Below are positions 54,738-62,396 of a DNA stretch of 64,000 nt, piece by piece. A program made the translations under genes and the position numbers. Below the pieces are notes generated by a model. It ran no database searches and was not told where the DNA came from. It worked only from the letters and a program-made list of their open reading frames with translations. The DNA is from Marinobacter sp. ELB17 (GTDB taxonomy: Bacteria; Pseudomonadota; Gammaproteobacteria; Pseudomonadales; Oleiphilaceae). The stretch lies in the NCBI RefSeq assembly GCF_000169375.1, contig NZ_AAXY01000003.1, positions 304,500 through 368,499 of the forward strand, given 5' to 3'. The stretch's first letter is position 1. The number at the start of each line of letters is the position of its first letter.

Positions 54738-56081
54738 ATGAAGCCTTTGCACCGTTTGACCCGTCTGGACCACCGCTTGTGGGCGTTGGCGTGGCCGTTG
54801 ATGCTCACCAACCTGACTGTACCGATGCTTGGCCTGGTAGACACCGCCGTGCTGGGGCACCTGCCAGATCCGCAATACCTCGGCGCTGTGGCTGTGGGCG
54901 CTAACCTGTTCAGCATTTTGTACTGGACTTTTGGCTTTATGCGCATGGGCACCACCGGTTTGGCGGCTCAGGCCTGGGGCAAGCGTGACGAGCATGAGCA
55001 GGTGGCACTGTTGGTGCGATCGCTGTTGTTGGCAGTGGTCATCGGTTTAGTATTGATTACTTTTCAACAGCCATTGATACACGCCGGTCTGGCGCTGATG
55101 AACCCCAGCGCAGGCGTGTTGGAATTGGCCTCCGAATACGCCGCCATCCGCATCTGGAGCGCGCCGGCGGTGCTGTGCCAGTACACCCTGGTGGGTTGGC
55201 TGATTGGCACCCAGTATTCCCGCGGCCCAATGATCATGCTGGTGGTGGCCAACGGCGTGAATCTGGTGCTAGACGTGCTGTTTGTGACCGGGTTCGGCTG
55301 GAACAGCCGCGGGGTGGCCATGGCTACGGTGATTGCAGAATACGGTGCGGCGCTGATTGGTTTGGCGATCGTGTTACGGCGCATGCCCGAAGGCCAGCGC
55401 ATGACCCGCGCGCTGATCGGCACCCTTGCAGACTACCTGCGCATACTTCAGGTAAACCGTTTTATTATGGTGCGCACCATCGCCTTGCTGTTGGCGTTTG
55501 CCTTTTTTACCGCTCAAGGCGCGCGCCAGGGCGACGCTATTCTGGCCGCCAACGCGGTACTGTTTACTTTTCTGCTGGTTATTTCCAACGCTCTGGATGG
55601 CTTTGCCAACGCCGCTGAAGCTCTGATCGGCGAGGCCGTCGGCCGTGGCGACCGGCGCCAGTTCAAGCGGGTATTCGACACTGCCCTGCGCTGGTCGGTT
55701 TGGGGCGCCTTGCTGCTGACAGCGCTTTTTGTACTGGGCGGCCAGACGCTGATCGGATTATTAACCAACATCGAAGCCGTGCAAATCAACGCCTGGCAGT
55801 ATCTGCCCTGGGTGTGGCTGCTGCCTTTCACCGCGGTGTGGGGGTTTCTATTTGACGGCGTTTTCATTGGCGCCACCCAAACCCGAGCCATGCAGAACAC
55901 CATGCTATTTGCCGCCCTGGGCGTGTATTTGCCGGTGTGGTGGCTAACCACCGACTGGGGAAATCACGGTTTGTGGTTCGCGATGATCAGCCTGATGCTG
56001 GCGCGAGCGCTGAGTATGGGATTGGTATACCTGCATTTTAATCGTCAGGGGCGCTGGTTTCGCAATAAGGAAAGCCGATAA
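54738..56081 (+). CDS. MATE-family efflux transporter (DinF-like)
   Basis: A 447-residue protein with 12 hydrophobic segments in two similar halves. The start LDHRLWALAWPLMLTNLTVPMLGLVDTAVLGHL and YWTFGFMRMGTTGLAAQAWG are typical of the DinF branch, which exports drugs or oxidised compounds using Na+ or H+. It is divergent from the oxidase operon and appears to be a single gene. Confidence 0.92.
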   Translation: MKPLHRLTRLDHRLWALAWPLMLTNLTVPMLGLVDTAVLGHLPDPQYLGAVAVGANLFSILYWTFGFMRMGTTGLAAQAWGKRDEHEQVALLVRSLLLAVVIGLVLITFQQPLIHAGLALMNPSAGVLELASEYAAIRIWSAPAVLCQYTLVGWLIGTQYSRGPMIMLVVANGVNLVLDVLFVTGFGWNSRGVAMATVIAEYGAALIGLAIVLRRMPEGQRMTRALIGTLADYLRILQVNRFIMVRTIALLLAFAFFTAQGARQGDAILAANAVLFTFLLVISNALDGFANAAEALIGEAVGRGDRRQFKRVFDTALRWSVWGALLLTALFVLGGQTLIGLLTNIEAVQINAWQYLPWVWLLPFTAVWGFLFDGVFIGATQTRAMQNTMLFAALGVYLPVWWLTTDWGNHGLWFAMISLMLARALSMGLVYLHFNRQGRWFRNKESR

Positions 56082-56234
56082 CAGCTTCCCGCAACCAGAT
56101 TAAATTGTTGACGCCCTAGCCGGCAAGGCTGAAATAGTCGTCTACACTTTATTTACATCACAGGCTTCACCCTGCGCCTAACCAGGCCATTTGCCTGCAC
56201 AATCCATATACCCGTGACATGAACGGGAGGCGCC

Positions 56235-56927
56235 TTGCGATCCTTTTACGTATCGACACCGGCAACCGTGCACATGACTCCGAAAGCAGTCCTGGACATC
56301 ATTGACACTGCAAGGTGCAGGGAAGCCCGCTCAGGCGCTTTTTTGCGCCACCTGCAGCTGCGTGCCAAGGCGCTGCCAACGTGCATCAGCTTTAACAATC
56401 GAGCGCCGGCTAGCTGCCTGTTTCAGTTTTCGGTGGAATACATCGAAACGGCTCCGCGGCTGATTAACGCGGTTGACACCTGCGCCCGCGACGCCGGCCA
56501 CGAAGGTCTATTCACGCCCTTTCTAGACGCCGCCACCCGTTTTTTTACCAACCCGTCTGTGCTTCTTAGCCACTATATCGGCCTTGACGGGCTGCTAATC
56601 AGCGCCTATCTGTGCCACCGCCTGATGGAAGATATGTACGAAAATAACCACAGCTTCCGCAGCAGCCAACTGGTGGATCTGGAGGCCATACGGGCCAACC
56701 TGCTGGTACACGAGCTCATTGGCGAGCCCTTCGCCAATGAGCTGGACGATGCGGTAGCGATAACCGTGCGGCAGATTGCCGGCAGCCCGGACTACTACGA
56801 TCTTGATCTGGACCCGTTCGTGGCACAGGCCAACAACGCGGCTTGGGACTCAATGCGCCATTATTGGGACAATCTACTGGTGCGTAACCACATCCGCTTT
56901 ACTCTGGGCAATCGCCGCCGGCGCTAG
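56235..56927 (+). CDS. Hypothetical protein of unknown family
   Basis: A 230-residue, mostly helical soluble protein with several Cys and His residues and a YIGLDGLLISAYLCHRLMEDMYE segment. I recognise no domain. The start is TTG 56235 with GGGAGG seven bases upstream, or ATG 56274. A piece of this gene (codons around LVDLEAIRANLLVHELIG) is repeated as a fragment at 57501-57572, so a second copy once existed here. The 153 bases before it contain no other gene. Confidence 0.75.
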   Translation: MRSFYVSTPATVHMTPKAVLDIIDTARCREARSGAFLRHLQLRAKALPTCISFNNRAPASCLFQFSVEYIETAPRLINAVDTCARDAGHEGLFTPFLDAATRFFTNPSVLLSHYIGLDGLLISAYLCHRLMEDMYENNHSFRSSQLVDLEAIRANLLVHELIGEPFANELDDAVAITVRQIAGSPDYYDLDLDPFVAQANNAAWDSMRHYWDNLLVRNHIRFTLGNRRRR

Positions 56928-57031
56928 CCTCTTCTACATTCAGCATTTGGTATATCGCATTCATTGCCTTGCGCCTGACGCCGAAGCCGTTAAGCTGTGC
57001 GCTGTCTTTTACCTGCCCCGGGGCCCAAACC

Positions 57032-57418
57032 ATGCTTGCCAATACCGATCTTGGAAAACTGATTATCCGCCTCACTTTGGGCGGCCTGCTGCTGTTTCAC
57101 GGCATCGATAAACTGATGAACGGTGTGGGCTTTATTGAAGCCCAGCTAGTCAGCCATAACCTGCCGGCGTTTCTGGCCTGGGGCGTGATTATTGGCGAAG
57201 TACTGGCCCCATTGATGATTATTCTGGGTTTTCATACCCGCACCGGCGCCCTGTTGATTGTGGCAAACATGTTGGTGGCCCTGGCACTGGTGCACAGCCA
57301 CCAGTTGATGCTGCTCAGCAGCAACGGCGGGCTGCACCTGGAACTGCAGTTTTTCTTTCTGATGAGTGCTGTAGCCGTGTTTTTCCTCGGTTCAGGCCGC
57401 TATACCCTGCGCAACTGA
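57032..57418 (+). CDS. DoxX-family membrane protein
   Basis: A 128-residue protein with four hydrophobic segments. GKLIIRLTLGGLLLFHGIDKL and FLAWGVIIGEVLAPLMIILGF are characteristic of DoxX. These proteins are linked to sulfur or redox stress systems in the inner membrane, but the specific role here is unknown. ATG 57032 follows GGGG; an upstream ATG would read into the preceding intergenic region. Confidence 0.88.
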   Translation: MLANTDLGKLIIRLTLGGLLLFHGIDKLMNGVGFIEAQLVSHNLPAFLAWGVIIGEVLAPLMIILGFHTRTGALLIVANMLVALALVHSHQLMLLSSNGGLHLELQFFFLMSAVAVFFLGSGRYTLRN

Positions 57419-57436
57419 GTGCCAAACGAGGATTCC

Positions 57437-57529
57437 GTGTCTGCTGAAGCCCCGCTGGAACCTGGCCACTATTGCCACTTTAAAGGTGAAGGCTGGCGGA
57501 CTTGTCGATATGGAAGCAACTCGTGCTAA
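57437..57529 (+). pseudogene. Truncated DUF1653-like gene start
   Basis: GTG 57437 with a good GAGGA site opens a frame reading VSAEAPLEPGHYCHFKGEGW, which matches the start of DUF1653 proteins (compare LPGRYRHYKGKDY in the intact gene at 62052). After about 20 codons the similarity ends and the frame stops at 57527. It is therefore a 5' remnant joined to foreign sequence. Confidence 0.6.
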
Positions 57530-57572
57530 CCTGCTGGTACACGAGTTATTTGGCAAAATTGGCAGTGCCTGA
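57501..57572 (+). pseudogene. Fragment of a paralogue of the 56235 gene
   Basis: Reads LVDMEATRANLLVHELFGKIGSA then stops, against LVDLEAIRANLLVHELIGEPFA in the intact gene. Eighteen bases (57528-57545) are identical to 56697-56714 while flanking third positions differ, so it is an old duplicate rather than a recent copy. It is fused directly to the DUF1653-like remnant. Confidence 0.65.
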
Positions 57573-57622
57573 CTCCACCCGACCCCGGAAGATGCTGCTC
57601 AATCGAAAGGTTCGTAGCCAAA

Positions 57623-58288
57623 ATGAAAAAACAAACCGTTTTGCTGATGGCCTGTTGTCTTCTACCGGCTTCTTTACTGGCAGATGAATTGACGGTCAGG
57701 GTTCAGCTTGCTGATGGCGCCGCGCCGGTCGCGGGAGCCGTTGTGTATTTAAATGGCGGCAGCAAGCCCTATCCCGTGCGGTCAGAAGTGTCTCAGAAAA
57801 ACCGTATGTTTCATCCCCATGTGTTGATTCTGCCCGCAGGTTCCAGCGTGGACTTCCCCAATCAGGACAACACCCAGCACCACGTCTATTCTTTTTCGCC
57901 GGCGAAAACCTTTAATCTCGAACTCTATGCTGATAAGCCCGAAGCGCCGGTTGTGTTTGATCAGCCCGGCATTGTCGAGCTTGGCTGTAATATTCACGAC
58001 CATATGCAAGCTTTTATTGTTGTCGCCGATACCCGTGCCATCGGCCAAACCAATGAGCAGGGCGAGGTAACGATCGCGCTAGACTTCGGCGACACTCAGG
58101 TACCCGGCTCTCTGAGCCTGAATATCTGGCACCCACGCCTACCAGACAACACCAGGCCGCTGGTTCGGGAAATTAATGCTGCCAGTCTGACAAATCTCAG
58201 TATAGAAACCGTCAGTATTGAGCTTACGCCTGAGCCACGCCTCGAGGGCCCAATGAATGATCTTCAAAAGCGATTTCAGGAACTTTGA
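57623..58288 (+). CDS. Exported cupredoxin (methylamine-utilisation-like protein)
   Basis: A 221-residue periplasmic protein with a signal peptide (residues 1-20, cleavage LLA-DE). It has a plastocyanin-like fold at about 60-135 with plausible type-1 copper ligands: His86 or His87 in TQHHVYSF, Cys122 in ELGCNIHDHM, His125 or His127 and Met128. The remainder is a carboxypeptidase-regulatory-like beta domain (NEQGEVTIALDF). Proteins of this type are labelled methylamine utilisation proteins, but no mau genes are near. It overlaps the next gene's ATG by one base and begins the four-gene envelope operon. Confidence 0.85.
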   Translation: MKKQTVLLMACCLLPASLLADELTVRVQLADGAAPVAGAVVYLNGGSKPYPVRSEVSQKNRMFHPHVLILPAGSSVDFPNQDNTQHHVYSFSPAKTFNLELYADKPEAPVVFDQPGIVELGCNIHDHMQAFIVVADTRAIGQTNEQGEVTIALDFGDTQVPGSLSLNIWHPRLPDNTRPLVREINAASLTNLSIETVSIELTPEPRLEGPMNDLQKRFQEL

Positions 58289-60645
58289 TGGATGGACCGA
58301 CTAACCGCATAGGGTTTCGCGGTCGCCTGGTTACGGCCATGGTTGCTATGGTCGCCCTGGTAAGCCTGCTGATCGGCGCGCTGATGATGGTGTACCTGTT
58401 CGAAGACGAAAAGCGCCGTGCCCTGGAACAACTCACGATCGCCGAGCGCTTAACCACCGAGGTGATTGAACGCCGCACCGACCTCGAGCTCTCCCGCCTC
58501 GATGTCGTTGTCCGCGACTTTGGTTTTCGTTCTGCCATTGCCAGCCGCAATCCGGCAACCCTGAACAGCGCTCTGGAAAACCACAGCGGGCGCGTAGACG
58601 CAGACTTTGCGCTACTGCTAGATAGCCAGGGACAACTCCTGGCATCTACGTTGACACAAACGATACCCGGCATTACCGAAACGCAGCTGGCCACAGCGCG
58701 TAAAAACGGCGCTGACCGTTCACTGTTGACCATTAACCAGCGCGGCTATGAGGTGCTGGTCATTCCTGTCGAAGCGCCAGGGTTAAGAGCATGGCTGGTT
58801 GCCGGTTTCGAGCTCGATCAGGAACTGGCAAACGTCATCGCCCGGCTCAGCGGCAGTTCGGTTATTTTTCGGGCGAACTCGAACGTCTCCAGCGGTTTCA
58901 CTAACTTTGCCGCGTCCTCCAATATCGACAGCGCCGGGAGCGCGGCTCTGAACATATCTACAAACGGCCAAAACTTTATCAAAAGCGACCGCTACTTCAC
59001 TCGCACGCTGAACTTGGGAGCTTTCGAGCAAAGCTCATTCGAGGCGGTTCTGCTGACCAGCCGAGAAGCCAGCCTGCAAAATTATTACAGCCGGGCCCTG
59101 GCAATAGCCCTGCTGGTGGCTGTCATCATGGCACTTGCCATATTACTGGCACTGCTCACCGCCAGGCATCTTGGCCGGCCGGTGTTGCAACTGGCCCACT
59201 ACGCTCGGGCCGTCGGGCAGGGAGAAAACCCGCCGGCGCCTGATATCCGCACCGGAGGCGAGCTGAGGCAACTCAGGGATGCGCTTCGGGACACGCTGGC
59301 CCGGCTTATCCGTCGCGAAGCGGAAATCCGCCATGCCGCAACCCATGACGAAGTCACCGGGCTAGGCAACCGTAACGCTCTGATGCAAAAGGCCGAAGAT
59401 GGCTTTAGCGCCGATAAACCCTGCAGCCTGATTGGCCTGCGTGTTAGCGATCTTTCCGACATAAACGATACGCTCGGCCTGGAGTTCGGCGATAAAGTCC
59501 TGCTCGGCCTCTCGCAGCGGCTGCGTGATAACCTACCGGATGCCAGCCTGCTTGCACGCACCGGTGGCCGTGAGTTTCTGGCGCTGATTCCCAAGCTCAG
59601 CCCTGAAGCGCTGGAGCAACTTGCGCTGGCTCTGCGTAACATCGCCGAATCACCCCTGAATATCGACAACACCCCGTTTTCCCTGCGTGCAAGCCTGATA
59701 ACACTGCAATTACCTACCGATGCCAGCCAAACCAATGAGCTGAGAAGACGCGTAAACCTGACCTTTGAGCAGGCCTTGCAAAAAGGTGTTGCAGTTGCAC
59801 GATATGAGCCGGGCCAGGATGAAAACCACCTGCGCGAACTCAAACTGGTCTCAGACCTGCACAGTGCAATCCGCCACGACGGCCTGCACATGAACTACCA
59901 ACCCAAACTGGATAACAGCACCGGGCAGTTGCTTCAAGTGGAAGCTCTGGTGCGCTGGATACACCCGGAGCTGGGCTTTATATCACCGGAAGAATTCATC
60001 TTCCTTGCCGAGCAGTCAGGGCAGATCAATGACCTGACCGATCATATCCTGCAGAAGGTTGCCAACGATGCCCGCGCCTGGTTCAACGCGGGCCTGGATG
60101 CCGGTGTCGCAATAAACCTGTCCGCAATGGACCTGACCTGGCCGGCGCTGACCGATCGCGTAGCCAGCATTTTTGGCGGCTGGCACCACAACATGGAGCG
60201 CATCACCCTGGAAGTAACAGAAGGCGCGTTGATGGAGGACCCAGTAGAAGCGATGGCGACATTGAACCGCCTCCGAAACCTGGGCGTAACCCTGTCCGTT
60301 GACGATTTTGGCACTGGCTATTCTTCGCTGTCACAGCTACGAAAACTACCTGTTCAGGAACTGAAAATAGACAAATCTTTTGTGCTCAGACTAAATTCCG
60401 AACCTCAGGACCAGTTGATTGTAAAATCCACCATCGATATGGCCCACGGGCTTGGACTAAAGGTAGTCGCCGAGGGTATCGAGAACCTTGAAACCTGGAA
60501 ATTGCTGCAGGCCTGGGGCTGCGATGTTGGCCAGGGCTTTTATCTGAGCCGTCCGGTTTCTGCAGATAAGCTTGCGCAGACGGTTGCGGCCCTGGCAGAG
60601 CGCCAGCAGGAACTGAGCGAAACAACGCCGGAGCATTCGCCATGA
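58288..60645 (+). CDS. Membrane GGDEF-EAL protein, probable c-di-GMP phosphodiesterase
   Basis: A 785-residue inner-membrane signalling protein. Transmembrane segments at about 12-36 and 270-292 flank a periplasmic sensor of about 230 residues; HAMP follows at about 293-345. The GGDEF domain has the degenerate signature GGREF at 426-430, so cyclase activity is unlikely. The EAL domain keeps its key residues: EAL at 552-554, the LEVTE glutamates near 642, DDFGTGYSS at 672-680 and KIDKSF near 693. Hydrolysis of c-di-GMP is therefore expected, controlled by the periplasmic sensor. ATG 58288 overlaps the cupredoxin stop (TGATG), and its own stop overlaps the next ATG. Confidence 0.92.
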   Translation: MDGPTNRIGFRGRLVTAMVAMVALVSLLIGALMMVYLFEDEKRRALEQLTIAERLTTEVIERRTDLELSRLDVVVRDFGFRSAIASRNPATLNSALENHSGRVDADFALLLDSQGQLLASTLTQTIPGITETQLATARKNGADRSLLTINQRGYEVLVIPVEAPGLRAWLVAGFELDQELANVIARLSGSSVIFRANSNVSSGFTNFAASSNIDSAGSAALNISTNGQNFIKSDRYFTRTLNLGAFEQSSFEAVLLTSREASLQNYYSRALAIALLVAVIMALAILLALLTARHLGRPVLQLAHYARAVGQGENPPAPDIRTGGELRQLRDALRDTLARLIRREAEIRHAATHDEVTGLGNRNALMQKAEDGFSADKPCSLIGLRVSDLSDINDTLGLEFGDKVLLGLSQRLRDNLPDASLLARTGGREFLALIPKLSPEALEQLALALRNIAESPLNIDNTPFSLRASLITLQLPTDASQTNELRRRVNLTFEQALQKGVAVARYEPGQDENHLRELKLVSDLHSAIRHDGLHMNYQPKLDNSTGQLLQVEALVRWIHPELGFISPEEFIFLAEQSGQINDLTDHILQKVANDARAWFNAGLDAGVAINLSAMDLTWPALTDRVASIFGGWHHNMERITLEVTEGALMEDPVEAMATLNRLRNLGVTLSVDDFGTGYSSLSQLRKLPVQELKIDKSFVLRLNSEPQDQLIVKSTIDMAHGLGLKVVAEGIENLETWKLLQAWGCDVGQGFYLSRPVSADKLAQTVAALAERQQELSETTPEHSP

Positions 60646-61511
60646 CACGTTTTTCCAGCAAACGGGGTGCTGTGATATTCACGCCCTTGCTGGCCATGGG
60701 GGTTCTTGCGATACCCTTGGCCTCTGCGGATATTGGCAGTCGCCTCTGGGCAACCGGTGGCGTCACCACTATAGAAGGCAGCGCCGGCGGCGGGCTAGTG
60801 CCCTGGGCCTTGCTTGGCAGCTACGCAAGTGATGAAGAATGGGGCGGAACTGTTGCCATAAGTCGCGCCGAGGTGGATGACTACACGCTCGCGGTCATTG
60901 GTGCCAGTTTGAACTGGAACAACCGGGTTGAAGTTACATTCGCACGGCAGACTCTGGATCTGAGCAGCCTGAAACAGGATGAACTCAATCAGGATATTTT
61001 CGGTGTGAAAGTACGGCTGATGGGAGACGCACTCTATAGCCCTTGGGGCCAGTGGTCTGCCGGCGTGCAGCACAAACGGCAGCAGGATTTCACCGTGCCG
61101 GAAGCTATCGGTGCCCGGGACAACGGCGGCACGGACGTCTATTTCGCCGGGTCGAAACTGTTTTTTGCCGCCATGTTTGGCCGCAACCTGCTGGTAAACG
61201 CCACCGTGCGTGGAACCCGTGCCAACCAGGGCGGGCTGCTGGGTTTTGGCGGCGACCTCAATAATAACTATGAGTTTATGGCCGAAGCCGGCGCCGGCGT
61301 ATTTATTAACCGGCAATGGCTGCTGGGCGCCGAGTACCGACAGAAGCCGGATAACCTGGGATTAGCCCCCGAAGACGACTGGTGGGACCTGTTTATAGCC
61401 TGGGTACCGGACCGTAGGCTGGCCGTGACAGCAGCGTTCGTTAATCTGGGTGATGTCGCAACCCTGAAAGATCAGCAGGGTGTTTATCTGTCTCTGCAGG
61501 GGAGTTTCTGA
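60642..61511 (+). CDS. DUF3034 exported protein
   Basis: A 289-residue protein with a signal peptide (cleavage LASA-DI). It then shows alternating hydrophobic strands, many aromatic girdle residues and a terminal aromatic (LSLQGSF), suggesting an outer-membrane beta-barrel. WATGGVTTIEGSAGGGLVPWALLGSY is the characteristic DUF3034 start. The function is unknown. Its ATG overlaps the EAL gene stop by four bases and the globin gene follows after two bases. Confidence 0.85.
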   Translation: MTRFSSKRGAVIFTPLLAMGVLAIPLASADIGSRLWATGGVTTIEGSAGGGLVPWALLGSYASDEEWGGTVAISRAEVDDYTLAVIGASLNWNNRVEVTFARQTLDLSSLKQDELNQDIFGVKVRLMGDALYSPWGQWSAGVQHKRQQDFTVPEAIGARDNGGTDVYFAGSKLFFAAMFGRNLLVNATVRGTRANQGGLLGFGGDLNNNYEFMAEAGAGVFINRQWLLGAEYRQKPDNLGLAPEDDWWDLFIAWVPDRRLAVTAAFVNLGDVATLKDQQGVYLSLQGSF

Positions 61512-61513
61512 TC

Positions 61514-61963
61514 ATGCGCCTGGGCATAATGACGACCCACTTCGCCGCTCTTGTTGTCCTGGCCAGCCTTGTTCTAACGGGCTGCCAAAGCTTTCACCGT
61601 GAACCCGACAACAGCCTCTACCTTCAGTTGGGCGAGCGCGCAGGCATTGCGGATGTGGTGGAGGATCTGCTGTATCTCATCGTGGATGACACGCGAATTA
61701 GTCATCAGTTCAAAGGCATAAACGTTGCGCAGTTTCATCGCCACCTGACAGACCAATTGTGTGAACTCAGTGGCGGCCCATGCGAGTATGCAGGGCGCGA
61801 GATGCGCGAATCACACGCGGCCATGGGGATTACAAACACCCAGTTTAATGCCCTGGTAGAGAACCTTATTCTCGCTATGGAAGAAAACGATGTGCCAACA
61901 GCGGCGCAAAACCGGCTGATTAAAAAACTGCTACCGATGTACCCGGATATCCGGCATCTTTAA
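61514..61963 (+). CDS. Lipid-anchored group 1 truncated hemoglobin
   Basis: A 149-residue protein with lipobox LTGC (Cys24) and Gln at +2, predicting outer-membrane anchoring. The rest is a group 1 truncated globin: LYLQLGERAGIADVVEDL, the GGPCEYAGREM segment and proximal heme His101 in MRESHAAMGI. Truncated globins bind O2 or NO and are usually cytoplasmic; an exported, lipidated one is uncommon. It is the last gene of the operon. The call on lipidation rests on the clean lipobox and adjacent hydrophobic run. Confidence 0.88.
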   Translation: MRLGIMTTHFAALVVLASLVLTGCQSFHREPDNSLYLQLGERAGIADVVEDLLYLIVDDTRISHQFKGINVAQFHRHLTDQLCELSGGPCEYAGREMRESHAAMGITNTQFNALVENLILAMEENDVPTAAQNRLIKKLLPMYPDIRHL

Positions 61964-62051
61964 AAACCCGCAGTGAAAAAAAGTCACAAAAAGGGTTATA
62001 AAGACAAAGGCAGCAAAGACAAGTGCAACGAAAACGAGGCACGACACCCGC

Positions 62052-62282
62052 ATGACTGAAAAAAAAATAGATATCCTTCCGGGCCGCTATCGGCACTACA
62101 AGGGCAAAGATTACGAAGTGATCGACATTGCCCGCCACAGCGAGACCGAGGAAAAATTGGTGGTCTACCGCTGCCTCTACGGCGATTACAGCCTTTGGGT
62201 GCGCCCCCTCAGCATGTTCCGCGAAACCGTAAACGTTGCAGGGGAGCAGCTTCCGCGTTTTGCTCGTATCGACCAACCCTAA
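62052..62282 (+). CDS. DUF1653 protein
   Basis: A 76-residue soluble beta-rich protein. ILPGRYRHYKGKDYEVIDIARHSETEE and YGDYSLWVRPLSMF are diagnostic of DUF1653, a small conserved family of unknown function. It lies 88 bases after the globin gene. A broken relative occurs at 57437. Confidence 0.9.
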   Translation: MTEKKIDILPGRYRHYKGKDYEVIDIARHSETEEKLVVYRCLYGDYSLWVRPLSMFRETVNVAGEQLPRFARIDQP

Positions 62283-62345
62283 ACGTTACACAAGCCCTTT
62301 GACTAAGCTGGCAAATTACTGCACATTACCGCGTTTTCATAATCT

Positions 62346-62365
62346 CAGCCTTCGCAAGAAGGCTG
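62346..62365 (+). promoter_or_regulatory. Leader hairpin of the Na+/H+ antiporter gene
   Basis: CAGCCTTC, loop GCAA, GAAGGCTG: an eight-pair perfect stem with a GNRA tetraloop, 31 bases before the antiporter ATG. No T run follows. It may influence translation or mRNA stability; no known riboswitch matches. Confidence 0.4.
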
Positions 62366-62396
62366 GATAACTCATCGCGCGTACCCGGAGTTTGCC

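Noticed and set aside
57623..58288. True methylamine dehydrogenase accessory (mau) gene
   Set aside because: No mauA, mauB or other mau genes are present. The cupredoxin ligands and the signalling neighbours explain the gene better.
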